Assembly (NCBI GenBank): GCA_032209605.1
Contig: JASFXZ010000015.1
Location: forward strand, 1,488,001-1,552,000
Length of the DNA: 64,000 nt
From: Mactromeris polynyma
Lineage: Eukaryota > Mollusca > Bivalvia > Venerida > Mactridae
Direction of reading: 5' to 3'
Shown here: positions 22,149 through 32,332 of the stretch, piece by piece
How positions within the stretch are numbered: position 1 is the first letter of the stretch
How the letters are laid out: every line of letters starts with the position of its first letter
Translations under genes and position numbers: made by a program
The notes under the pieces: model-generated
The model's database searches: none
Seen by the model: only the letters and a program-made list of their open reading frames with translations
Told to the model about the DNA's origin: nothing

Positions 22149-25100
22149 GTAATATGTTGTTGTTGTTCCTGTCATCTTTCTCATTTTGTTGTCATGGAAA
22201 CTGGGGTTGTTGACGTCGCCGGTTTTGTTTTCAACTGTTTAGTTGCGATAGTTTTCTTTAAGTACTACGCTGAATCACATACTTTGAACTTTTCCCCAAA
22301 GGAAGTTTCTGCGTCGTACGTTTAGAACGACGATTCTTTAAATTAGAAAAAAAACGCAATCGGATCACTTCGACTATTTCTTTAAAATAGACATTGGAAG
22401 TAATGATGGGAACGTAGTGCCGAAACGGCTGCCTAAATTAATGTTACATTATTATGCATATAGTCTCTGTGGAATGTATGACATAGATCATTTAAATAAT
22501 CGTTTAAAACATACACATAATTTTGATTTGTGTTTCCCTGATCAGATGTCTTACAGTTAACAATGTAGGAAAACCATATCACGCATCGAGATTTTTGGTA
22601 TATTCATACACGCGCCTTCGATGTTTATTTCTAAACTATACGGAAATTGCCAAGATGTTGCGATTACCACTTCCCATTTCATGTAGTCTTCCATGGCTAT
22701 GGAGTTTCGGAAGCAGATTATACATTTAGTGAACAGTTAAGCGTCATTGTCAATAACAAATTTAAATCCATTTTTAATGACTTGTATTTTTATGGGTTTT
22801 TTTTCTCTATTAGAATACGAGCTATTAATTATCTACTTGTTCGTTGTTAAAGTATGATTTCTAACAAATGTGTAAATATGCATTCACTTACCTTAACCAT
22901 TCTGAGGTAGCTAGGTGGAATAGACACATTGAACAATCAAATTTTTCCCCCTTAGAAATCAGGATTTGTATGAACGAATAGTTTCTCTGTTGTATAATAA
23001 TTGCTACCGTGCTGGAATCTAGTACTGCGTACTGTAATTAAGCTATGTATATGTAAACATTGTATTTATTGGAGATATTGAGCTTAAAGTAGTATCTACG
23101 ACCCACATAATTTTTAAATGGGTCTTATGGCTTTTTATATCCAATTAAGACGCAGATTTCAATCGGAAATCAATTATTTAAAAACAAATTACAATTTGAA
23201 AAATCCAACCAGGATACAGTAATGTCATTTCAAAACAATACAATCTCTTTTTATTTTTTCTGTCTTTGTGAGCTTAGTTTTTCATCAAATAAAAAAATAT
23301 ACTCATATGCGCTCAATCATGCTATCTGTGAAATTAAAGAACTCTAATTGACAAACATGAATTTTAATGTGTGTACATTTAATACTAAAGGACTGTCACC
23401 TAGGGAAAAACAAATGAAACTTTTCGAATTTTTAAAATTAAAGAAATATGTTTTTTACAGGAATTACATTGTATCGAAAGTAATGATAAAGATATATGGA
23501 AAAAAGAACGGAAACATGACATTTATCTAAGCGAAAACAGCACAAACAGCAAAGGTATAGGCATCTTCATAAACGAAAGTTTAAACTACAAAATTCTTGA
23601 GTATAAAGAAATTATATGTGGTAGACTGCAAACATTAAAAATAGAAATTAACGAAGAAACAATAACAACAAATCTATGTTAATCGGAGGAGACTTTAATG
23701 TTGTTTTGGATTTTGATAGGGATAAATTGAACGGAACAAAAAACACAAACGAAAATAATTCTGAGAAGTTAAACAAAATTGTTTCAAACTATGACCTACA
23801 TGACATTTGGCGTATATTCAATCCAAATGATAAAAGCTACACATGGCATTCTAATACAAAACCTCCGATATTTTGTAGGCTAGACTATTTTCTCGTGTCT
23901 CAACATTTAACCAATGTCAGCTCCAAATGCACAATTTCGCCAGGCTATAAATCAGATCACTCACTTGTTAATTTGAAAATAGACACGTTAAAGCCAGATA
24001 AAGGTCCGGGGTATTTTAAATTAAATACTAGCATATTACTTGATCCAGAGTATCAAAATACTATACGAAATTCTATTAACGAAATTGTACAAATTAATAA
24101 TGAAGCAAACCCAAACACCCTTTGGGTAGTAATAAAAAGCACTATAAGAAATGAATCTATAAAATTATCAGTAAGAAAAAAGAAAGAAAATATGAAAGAA
24201 CAGACTCAAATAGAAAATAATATCAAAAGGATTGAAAATGAAATAAATAGATCCCCTGGAAATGGTATACTCTTACAAGAATTAAATGCTCAAAAAGCGA
24301 AAATGAATAACTTTTTTGATGAAACAATTAAAGGCATTTTATTAAGAACAAAAGCTGAATGGATTGAGGGAGCCGAAAAAGATACAAAATAATTTGCAGA
24401 TCTCGAGAAAAAACTTTCGAAAGAAACGATCATAAACAAAGTTGAACATAATGGCAAAGTCAATACGAAAACAAAAGAAATTACAAATGAAATACATTCC
24501 TTCTATAGCAATTTGTATAAAAAAGATAACCGAATTAAAAACGACACAGATTTTTTTCCAGATATACATCAAAAACTTAATAATGAACAAAAACAAATAT
24601 GTGAAGGCCTATTGACAGAATGTGAATGTGGTATAGCTTTAAAAGAAATGAAAAAAAGGAAAAGTCCGGGGTCTGACGGCCTAACCACAGAATTTTATAA
24701 AATTTTCGGGAATGACATAAAACAATACCTTACAAATTCCCTCAACTACTCATTTGAAATTAAAGACCTTACTGAACTTCAAAAACAAAGTGTTATTACT
24801 CTTTTTCCGAAAAAAAGATAAAATATTGACTGAAATTAACAACCGGTGACCCATATCACGATTAAATATAGACTATAAAATAGCATCCAAATCAATTGCT
24901 AATATAATGTAAAAAGTGCTTGATAATATAATAAACAAAGACCAAACTGGATTCATCAAAGGAAGATATATTGGTGAACATATAAGAATCTTATACGATG
25001 TAATAGAAAAAATAAACAACGATAACGACGAAGGATTGATTTTTTTCTCGGACTTCCAAAAAGCCTTTGATAGTGTAGATCATGATTATATCTTCAAATG

Positions 25101-28100
25101 TCTGCAATACTTTGATTTTGGAGATATGTTAATATATTGGACAAAACTCCTCTACAGAGACGCAAACAATTATTGCATGAATATCAATGGACATCTATCT
25201 AATTTTTTTTAAATCAAAAAAGGTGTAAGACAGGGCTGTCCACTTTCACCTTATTTATTTATCATAGGTATTGAAATGCTATCACAAAATATAAACAATA
25301 ATAAAAACATAAAAGGACTTAACATTCAAAATACCGAAATAAAACAAACGCTTTTTGCAGAGGATGCAAGCTTTTTCCTAGATGGCATATGTCAAATATC
25401 TGGTTTTAATTTAAATATATCAAAATGTACGGTTCTAAGAACATGATCTTTGCGCCATACAAATAAAACATACTGTAAAACCAAAAAATTCATTTGGACT
25501 TCAAACGAGGCTACAACGTTAGGTATACACTTTACAAATGATCCGAATAAAATACTTGAACTGAACTTAGATCCTAAAATATATGCATTTCAACATACCC
25601 TCTATAAGTGGAGAAGATGGAAACTGTCCTTAATAGAAAAAAAATACTGTTTAAAAACATTTGCATTCCCGTAATTAGTGTACCCACTCACAGTTTTAAA
25701 AAATCCAACAGAACAGAGAATTAAAAATCTTATGTTTGACTTTCTGTGGGATTCTAAACCTGATAAAGTATCCCGAAATATGATTTTCCAAACGTATGAA
25801 AAGTGAGGACTAAAAATGTTAGATATTGATTCATTCATAAATTCAGTCAAGGCCAGCTGGGTCAAAAGAATTAATACCGGAAGTGATGCTAAATGGAATA
25901 TAATTTATAACATTGAACTTAAAAGTACGGGGAAATTATTTTTAAATATAATACTTCTAAAAACAGATGCAGATAAACTCAAATTTAATTTTACATTTCT
26001 AAATGAGATTACTGCATCCTGGTGCTCAATCAATTATAAAAACTCAATAACCAACATTCCTGAAGAAATTATATGGAATAATTCAAACATAAAACAGTCA
26101 AATGGAAACTTGTTTCTATATAAAAATTATAACATATTTTTGACTTCTAAACTAAAGATTTCTTAACTAATGAACAAATGCAAAATAAAGATGCCATTGG
26201 AAATGGAGAGTTTCTTAAATATTTATCATTGATTAAAGCAATCGATAAAAAGTGGAGGAAACAACTGACGGAAGAGGAATTTACTCTAGTTCTTGAGACG
26301 GAATATCTTGTAGATCAAGTAAAACAAACGAATAAAACGAACAAATTGTTATATGAAAGACAAATCAAATTAAAAAACACCAAAAACAAACCTCTTGAAA
26401 AATGGGACACAGAATTCCTTGGGGAACATATCACATGGAAACACGTATTAACAATTCCAATTAACTGCACTAAATATACCAAACTAAGAGAATTTCAATA
26501 TAAATATTTGATGAAAATAATTCCAAATAATGATTATCTGTACAAATGTAAACTTACAAGCTGTAGGTTGTGTGATTTTTGTTCAATGTTGACGGAAACA
26601 CAGAAACATTTTTTTTGGGAATGTCAAATAATTCAACAATTCTGGCTTAATTTACAAGATTTTCTCAAAACCAAAAATATTCAAGTACATATACTTAGCT
26701 ATAGAATAATATCACTAGGTTTAGGAAACAACAATGACAACAACAAAAAGAAATATAATAGATTTTCTTCTAATACTAGCAAAATATTTCATCAGCTACT
26801 GCAAATATAACAAAAAGGTGCCAGAAATTGAAATCTTTAAACCTTACATATCTCGACGTATTTGCATTGAAACAATGATAGCAACTCAAAAAGATAAAGG
26901 TATTTGAAACAAAATGGAAAGAATTTATACGTAACCGGATACTGTAATACATGCATAAGCAAGACACAGAAAATATCATGACAACATATGATTGCTTTAG
27001 GTTTTATATCTTCATATTCTAGCTCACAAAGACTCAGATATTTTTTTTCTTTCTTTTCACCTTTAACTTTTTTTTTTAATAATCATATACAAAACACCCA
27101 TTTAAGTTTAGAACACTACACATACGGGTACTATTGTAATCAATTATTTAATGTCATTAATATCAATGTTGCATTACTTTACTTATTGTGCATTAATCTG
27201 TAATTTTCAACATTATTGTATATGCACGGTATAAACTTAAATAATTAAAGAAATATAAAAGAAAAGAAAAAAAAAGATGTTGCGATTGGAAAAAAAAACA
27301 TAGTACATGTACTAGTATCATACATAAACATACATACGAAAGGTATGCAACAAATGCGTGAATGTTCTACAAAATCGTCCGACTCAATTGCAGTTACATT
27401 ACAGCAATATTGGTGTCGTTTAAATCACCGTGGTTGTTGTTGAAAAAATGATGGTTTATAGAGTGCTGTTTTTGGTGACCATGAATGGTTTTTGTAATCA
27501 TCATTGTTGCAGTGTATGATGTAGGTGTTTTTTTAATTCCGTTTTTTGTTCGTCTAAGTCTCTATATTTGTTCTTGATTACTAATTAACTAAATTCTAAC
27601 CGTCGATATGCATTGTGTTATTGATATCCCAATTTAATACAGTAATGTATATATTTTTAGAAAGATTATGTGCTATTGTATTCAAATCATAGAAGTTACG
27701 CCGTTTTCAACGGTATCTCAGCCGTGTAGAGCAGTCAGCTGACCTTCTCTGTGTTTCAAGGTTACTAACCAGTACAAACCTTGTCACCCGTACGCTACGG
27801 ACAACTGTTCCTCGTGAATCAGTGTAGGAAAAATACCTTTGCAAGTACAAATGTATTATCTGCCTCATCCGGGTACGACCCAACGGCCTCCAGATTTTGC
27901 GTCAACTGCTCTACATGCTAAACTTTTTTATTCAATGTTATGCTTCGTAATTGGTTGTTTGACATTTCGAATCATGAAGTGTTTTTGTATGTTTTTCTCC
28001 AATGGACAGGATTGTGTGGCATTCATGTTTGATGCTGAAACCTCCAATTGCACAACATTTAGATATTACGTACAATGTGAATCAGGTGAACATATGCAAC

Positions 28101-31100
28101 ACTTTTACGTCAAAACAGGTAACTGACATTTACTCTCAACTACCGTTTTCGAATGCTCTGTTTCAGTTGCTCTCACTTTTTGGAAAGTTAGACAATTATT
28201 TAACATCAACGAAAATTTGTCAGGACGCTCAAAGTATGGTTCAAAATCATTGGTCAAACTATTAAAAATTTCCGTGAAATAATAATAGTACATCATTTTC
28301 GAGCCATCATTGTCGAGCCAGTAAGGAAAAACAATGACGATCATCGATCAACTATTGAGATAAAAGCCGGTATACAGTGTACGGTACAACATGCGGTATA
28401 CGAACATAATGATATAACGGCGCAGAAACATATTGCATGCACTACGAGATTAATGTATTAGAAACTGGAATTAAAGTGGAAAAAGTGACTAGTCTGTCTG
28501 TTTGATATGCTAAACGCGTCCCGTTTAGAGTGTCTACTTTATTTAGAAGTGGAACAATTATTTTCATTTTGTCTAGCAGGTTTGTTTTTGAAATGTATAT
28601 ACTTGACCATGATGTATATTTGCAACAAAGATCTCAACCGCAATGTAAATTATAAAGTCGATAAACATCAGCATGTCTTCAGACAATGTCTTTACAATTC
28701 TTCGCAATAGTGTCAAATACAGTCGAAACCCGTTATGTCGTCATTGTAGGGACCTGATAAAATATGTCGACATATCCGAATGTTGATTTATCCGATTCCA
28801 GTTTTGGCAAACTAACTTGTCTTGCATGTACGCATTTTTGCTACGGCGATGTTGTAAAACTTACAATTCGTTTGTTTTGCTGCAAAGTGTTGTAAAACTA
28901 ATTGAGTTGTTTTTCCGGGTTTGATGCCCTTGTTTCAACAAAATTTAATAATATACGGAGAGTGGCTGAATTTATAAGTTGAACTGAAATTGGTCACTGC
29001 GAAACTTATCAATTAAATTGCAAATTACGACGTTATTTTATAAATCAGTTTTTCAAACTGTGAACGAATTAACACCTTTTCAGTTTCAATCACGTCGCGC
29101 GGATGTCGACACAAACAAGTACATTAAGGTGTGAAAACACTCTTTGGGCTAGAGAAATCACGTCGACATAGCCTAAATGTCGACATGTAATTAGTTTTCC
29201 TTATACAATATATAGCGACAGACATCGGGACTTTACAAATATGTCGACTAAACCGGAATGTCGATAATACCGATGTCGACACATTGAGTGTTTACTGTAA
29301 TACATTTTGTAGAAATCCTCTGGAATTTTATGAGTCGGCATCAATCGGATATACAAGAATACAATGCATTTAACTTGAGCATGCATATACAAATACGTGT
29401 CCATAGAAATAAACTACCTAATATTAAATACCGATCATACATATTTTACTGGTTATGCCAGTCTAATATGTTCATAATAGTAATGTATCCATTTTTCAGG
29501 ACTGCAGCCCAAACTTCTATGTGGATGCAACTTGGCATATAATTCAAGTTTTGTGAATGTTGCTCTTGGGAAACCAGTTAAACTGAGTACAACATATGAC
29601 CCTCGACTTCATGGTGGTCTCATGGTATAGTAACATTGATACTGTCTTATCTGGAAACCTTACTTCTGTTCGAGGAATCGCTTGTTTTGTCGTCATTTTT
29701 ACTCCCGGTGTCGTAGTACGGTCTAATTCCCGGTTTTGCAAAATGTATCAAATTGTAAAAAGGATCTCATAGCTTGCACTTACATGAAATACCAACACAC
29801 GGTAGCTCTGAAGTGACCAATTACGTGGCAATAGCGTGGTGAGTCTTCATAAAGTGACTTTATTTCTAGCTAAAGGTTGCAGTTCTATAGTTTTACCTCT
29901 GGAACGTGTTTAACCATCGTGGACCAAGGCGTCAGACAGAATCATTGTGAAGAGATTATTTATCAATTCATTGATTTTTTTTCATCAACTAAATGTATTC
30001 AATTCGATGTTCCACCATATAATATGTTATATTTTATACAGGTAGATGGAAACCGTCATGATGGGCTGTGGTGTTCTCACACTGTTCTTCAGCTTAATCC
30101 TTTCGCCTTAATTGATTTGCAGCAGAGTTACAGTGTTTTTTCCTTCTATCTTGTAAATCGTTTCTGCTGTTGTAAGTATTTGCTTTTTATCGAAAAGAAA
30201 ACTCAAAAGCGAGACATCGTGGTCGCGGGGCAGAGTCCTGACACGAATGTCGTGAATTAGAAACCCACAGATGACGTGGTTGAATCTCGGTCTTCACATT
30301 CTCTAAATGTGGCTTAAGTATTGGTTAGAAACTCAGGAAGCGGTCATCGCATTTGATTAATAAACACAATGAAGGATATATACTTTTTTCACAATCGATT
30401 TAAAACACAGCTATGCTGTTAGAACACAAAAAGCGTACATGCTAGAACAGAGTCTGTAATTGTTCTTTAACTTTTGTAGAAATGTGCATTTCATACCATG
30501 TCGATGTGGCGTTTCACGATATGCCTACGACCGAGTTTAACTGACGATATCAACAACCGCAACAGTTGTTTTCTGATATAGTACTGTAAAATGCAATAAT
30601 TTAATGCAGTAGAATTCAAAGACAAAAAACGAAAGGCCGTCTGTATGTACTTCAGCGTAACTATTATATCTCTAAGAGAAGCAAATGGGCGTTGAAACAT
30701 ACAATTGTTTTAACTTCCTTTCACTTCCAGGCGTTGTTTCATTTCCGAAAATGGGTTCGGTTATAACGCACAAAAATATTTTCGAAAATCATAATTGTAA
30801 TGACTTCTCCCAAGATCCTCCCTTCTCCTCCTTATATCTTCCAGAAATATAAGGACACTGCATCTGCAGCGCCCAATGAATTATTTTCCTAACTTAACAT
30901 TGAATCTACAGTGTTTGCCTTTAAACGTTCATGTCCATGTAAAAGCGTAAAATTACTTCATTATAACATTAGATGCATGTGAGGCTGAAAACGGAATGAT
31001 GGAGTTGACTAGTATTCCTGTATTCTAAACAGTACTAACTTTACTGTCGGTAAATGATTGAAAACTACCGGGAGGTAGGATTAAGTCAATTTCGAATTAT

Positions 31101-31713
31101 CTCCGGGGTAAACCTGAATTTGATTTCAAAAGACCCCCTCATTCCCTAATTTGTGTTTATCGCTATACATGTCCAATGCACTAATTGATATAAATAAATA
31201 TGGTAAGCATAAAAAACCCACAAGAAAACAACATGATTTCAAATTAAAGTGATTTCGTTAGCTCAATCAGCGAAGGGGTAATCTAAACAGCACGGAGTAA
31301 TATGAAATCCGATTCAAGTTACCCCGGGGGTAACATGAAATCTATTATGATTACTGTGGATAACTTGAACTTTTTAAACCGCGCAACGGACGTTGCTTTT
31401 GGTCGCCAGAGCGGAATGAATTTAGTATTTAGCATTTAAAAATCTTTAGAAACTAACGCGTGTTGACCATGTCACAGTGTTTGCATGTGTGTAACACTTG
31501 TTTTCCATTTTAGCGGATCGACTTCATGATTTGAAGATACTTGTCGGCGATGATCCCAACAATTTGTTTGTGTGTATTGATTACCCCACTACCATTGGTA
31601 GGAATTGTACACTGAGAGTACCGACCCTTTGTCAAGGACGTTTTGTAAAACATCAGCTGTTTACAACAGGAATACTTAATATTTGTGAAGTCGAAGTTTA
31701 CAGTATTATGTAG
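21954..31713 (+). CDS. PAN/F-type lectin gene 2, complete (5 exons)
   Basis: Exons 21954-22148, 28010-28118, 29500-29624, 30042-30171 and 31514-31713 join in phase (0, 1, 0, 1) to 252 residues plus TAG. Every intron is GT-AG. Residues 1-22 are a signal peptide (hydrophobic, ending IALA). A PAN/Apple-like domain follows (about 25-101: CVSDIFCSAWC, then DCVAFMFDAETSNC). Residues 102-119 are a linker with two Cys. An F-type lectin domain spans about 120-252 (NVALGKP, VDGN, CSHT, NRFCC, GRFVK, CEVEV). Such proteins are secreted glycan-binding proteins, in bivalves often linked to immune recognition or gamete recognition. Arg183 and Arg189 of the classical fucose motif remain, but the Asp two residues after Arg183 is missing. 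Intron 1 holds a 4.6-kb LINE and a SINE. Function and ligand are inferred only from family. Confidence 0.85.
22149..22651 (+). other. Start of intron 1 with an unassigned open stretch
   Basis: From about 22344 to 22558 a frame is open: KIDIGSNDGNVVPKRLPKLM, then HYYAYSLCGMYD and NFDLCFPDQMSYS, ending at TAA. Unit B carries the same stretch (about 45988-46203) almost unchanged, but the surrounding DNA is equally unchanged, so this is no evidence of selection. No family is recognised. It lies just upstream of the LINE target site. Confidence 0.25.
23676..24392 (+). pseudogene. LINE epsilon endonuclease fragment (unit A)
   Basis: 238 open codons begin inside the endonuclease at IGGDFNVVLDFDRDKLNG, pass SYTWHS, RLDYFLVSQHL and the catalytic SDHSLV block, then a linker, and stop at a TAA that unit B reads as tyrosine. 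About 85 bp upstream of 23676 are deleted relative to unit B. Confidence 0.7.
24513..25440 (+). pseudogene. LINE epsilon reverse transcriptase (unit A)
   Basis: Broken frames 24513-24821 and 24916-25212 plus the following stretch cover RT motifs in order: KSPGSDG, TGFIKGRYIG, FSDFQKAFDSVD (motif A), VRQGCPLSP (motif B) and FAEDASFFLDG (motif C). The motif C substitution predicts an inactive enzyme. Confidence 0.75.
25816..26810 (+). pseudogene. LINE epsilon ORF2 C-terminal region (unit A)
   Basis: Frames 25816-26166 and 26178-26810 encode the connection region and a terminal zinc-finger-like block, CRLCDFC...HFFWEC. Unit B has lost most of this by two internal deletions. Confidence 0.65.
27690..27922 (-). 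mobile_element. tRNA-derived SINE, Meta-type core (intron 1, gene 2)
   Basis: Read on the minus strand, a tRNA-like head contains an A-box region (GTAGAGCAGTTGACGC, 27899-27914) and a B-box-like GGGTCGTACCC (27871-27881). The body ends with CCGTTGAAAACGGCG (27699-27713), the sort of core shared by Meta-domain SINEs known from bivalves. It lies about 90 bp before exon 2. Confidence 0.55.
28010..28118 (+). CDS. Lectin gene 2 exon 2 (PAN/Apple second half)
   Basis: 109 bp between GGACAG and GTAACT. It encodes DCVAFMFDAETSNCTTF and ends HFYVKT plus one base. The C-x-A-F-x-F-D...C pattern is typical of PAN domains and continues the cysteine pattern of exon 1. Confidence 0.8.
28720..29297. mobile_element. 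pogo/Tigger-like non-autonomous transposon (intron 2, gene 2)
   Basis: The element starts CAGTCGAAACCCGTTATGTC and ends in the partly matching inverted sequence GTCGACACATTGAGTGTTTACTG. TA dinucleotides flank it at 28718-28719 and 29298-29299, as expected for a TA target duplication. It has no transposase frame and is full of ATGTCGAC palindromes. The copy in gene 3 is at 51406-52045. Confidence 0.6.
29500..29624 (+). CDS. Lectin gene 2 exon 3 (linker and lectin start)
   Basis: 125 bp between TTTTTCAG and a weak GTATAG donor. It encodes LLCGCNLAYNSSF, then VNVALGKPVKLSTTYDPR. The donor is supported because it restores LMVDGN across the junction; without splicing the next codon is TAG. Confidence 0.8.
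29701..29735. repeat. Single 35-bp unit (triplicated in unit B/C intron 3)
   Basis: One copy of the CCCGGTGTCGTAGTACGG unit that is present three times in tandem at 52454-52558. Confidence 0.8.
30042..30171 (+). CDS. Lectin gene 2 exon 4 (lectin core)
   Basis: 130 bp, same boundaries as in genes 1 and 3. Residue 151 is Gly (GGG). Every other difference from gene 1 or 3 within whole codons of this exon is synonymous; the exon's final base (T instead of C) belongs to the split codon 187. Confidence 0.85.
30172..31513 (+). other. Intron 4 of lectin gene 2
   Basis: Homologous to the intron at 356-1767 but more diverged, with several short deletions. The GTTACCCC/GGGGGTAAC palindrome is kept at 31318-31334. 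No gene seen. Confidence 0.7.
31514..31713 (+). CDS. Lectin gene 2 exon 5 (terminal)
   Basis: 200 bp ending in TAG (the other copies use TAA). The loop before CEVEV reads F-T-T-G-I-L-N. Further changes from gene 1 are E188D, S205F, Y230F and L233H. Confidence 0.85.
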
Positions 31714-31849
31714 ACACAACACGCAATGGGAAAACTGCATGTTTCAAATTATTGACATCATTTTGTTGAGTTATATGAGGATGTGGAATTTTCCTAAGGT
31801 GTGAATTTTGTGAATAAGTTTACATACCTAGACATTGCTTTTATTCGTT

Positions 31850-32332
31850 TTCAGAAGCGAAGTACGGGGGGGAATTAACCAATGTGGTTCAATTGAAAAG
31901 GTCCATATTCAGTTATGCAAGAGAAATTTATGTATGAAAGAAAACAACTCAAAAGTATTTCATTTATGGGAACTTGGAAAAATTTCATGGAAACAAAACG
32001 TGTCTATAAAATGCTAAAATACGGTTAAAAAATCATACTGACAATAATAAGTACAATAAAAAGGATTCATTGAAAATTGATTTTGAGAGAATGCCAAATA
32101 ATTAACTGGTGGTCACTTTTTCGAAATTGATTGCGTTCACTCGGTTTTATAAAGTTTGTGTTGTACAAAGTGTTGGTAAAATAGATATATGTTTAATATG
32201 TATTAGACAAAGATTATATTATCAGTTTGTGCAAAGCTGGTCAAGCAGATTGACACAATCCAGCAATGCTTTATTTTATATAATCGATAAAAGCAATGAA
32301 AGTGCCTTTTTTACAATACAAAGGACTTTAAC
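31850..32332 (+). mobile_element. LINE gamma remnant, left piece (unit B)
   Basis: Decayed LINE C-terminal sequence (LCKRNLCMKENN, then RLYYQFVQSW) corresponding to 2280-2700 in unit A. It is interrupted at 32333 by LINE delta. Confidence 0.55.

Larger units (their letters stand above)
22652..27287 (+). mobile_element. LINE epsilon in intron 1 of lectin gene 2
   Basis: The insertion is bounded by a 14-bp target-site duplication, AAGATGTTGCGATT (22652-22665 and 27274-27287), the right copy lying directly after an A-rich tail. The 5' 0.7 kb has no recognised ORF1. From 23348 follows a decayed L1/Tx1-like ORF2: endonuclease (GGDFNVV, then YTWHS and RLDYFLVS), RT ([53 protein letters not shown]) and motif C as FAEDASFF with Glu replacing the first Asp. 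A C-terminal Cys/His region (CRLCDFC...HFFWEC) ends near 26670. Premature stops occur, for example at 24390 and 25210. It lies in sense orientation to the lectin gene. Confidence 0.85.
1..29846. repeat. Tandem segmental duplication, unit A
   Basis: The first bases of the window recur at 29847 and again at 52675, followed by the same order of lectin exons, spacers, minisatellite and satellite. Unit A is the longest copy because it carries the alpha and beta LINE block (4060-9355), which unit B lacks, and a 1.9-kb stretch (about 14073-15938) absent from unit B. Its left part (1-9360) matches unit C better. Its right part (about 17400-23000) is nearly identical to unit B. Confidence 0.93.

Noticed and set aside
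27839..28126. Stand-alone 95-residue protein
   Set aside because: Its first half is SINE and intron sequence. Only 28010-28118 is exon 2 of the lectin gene.
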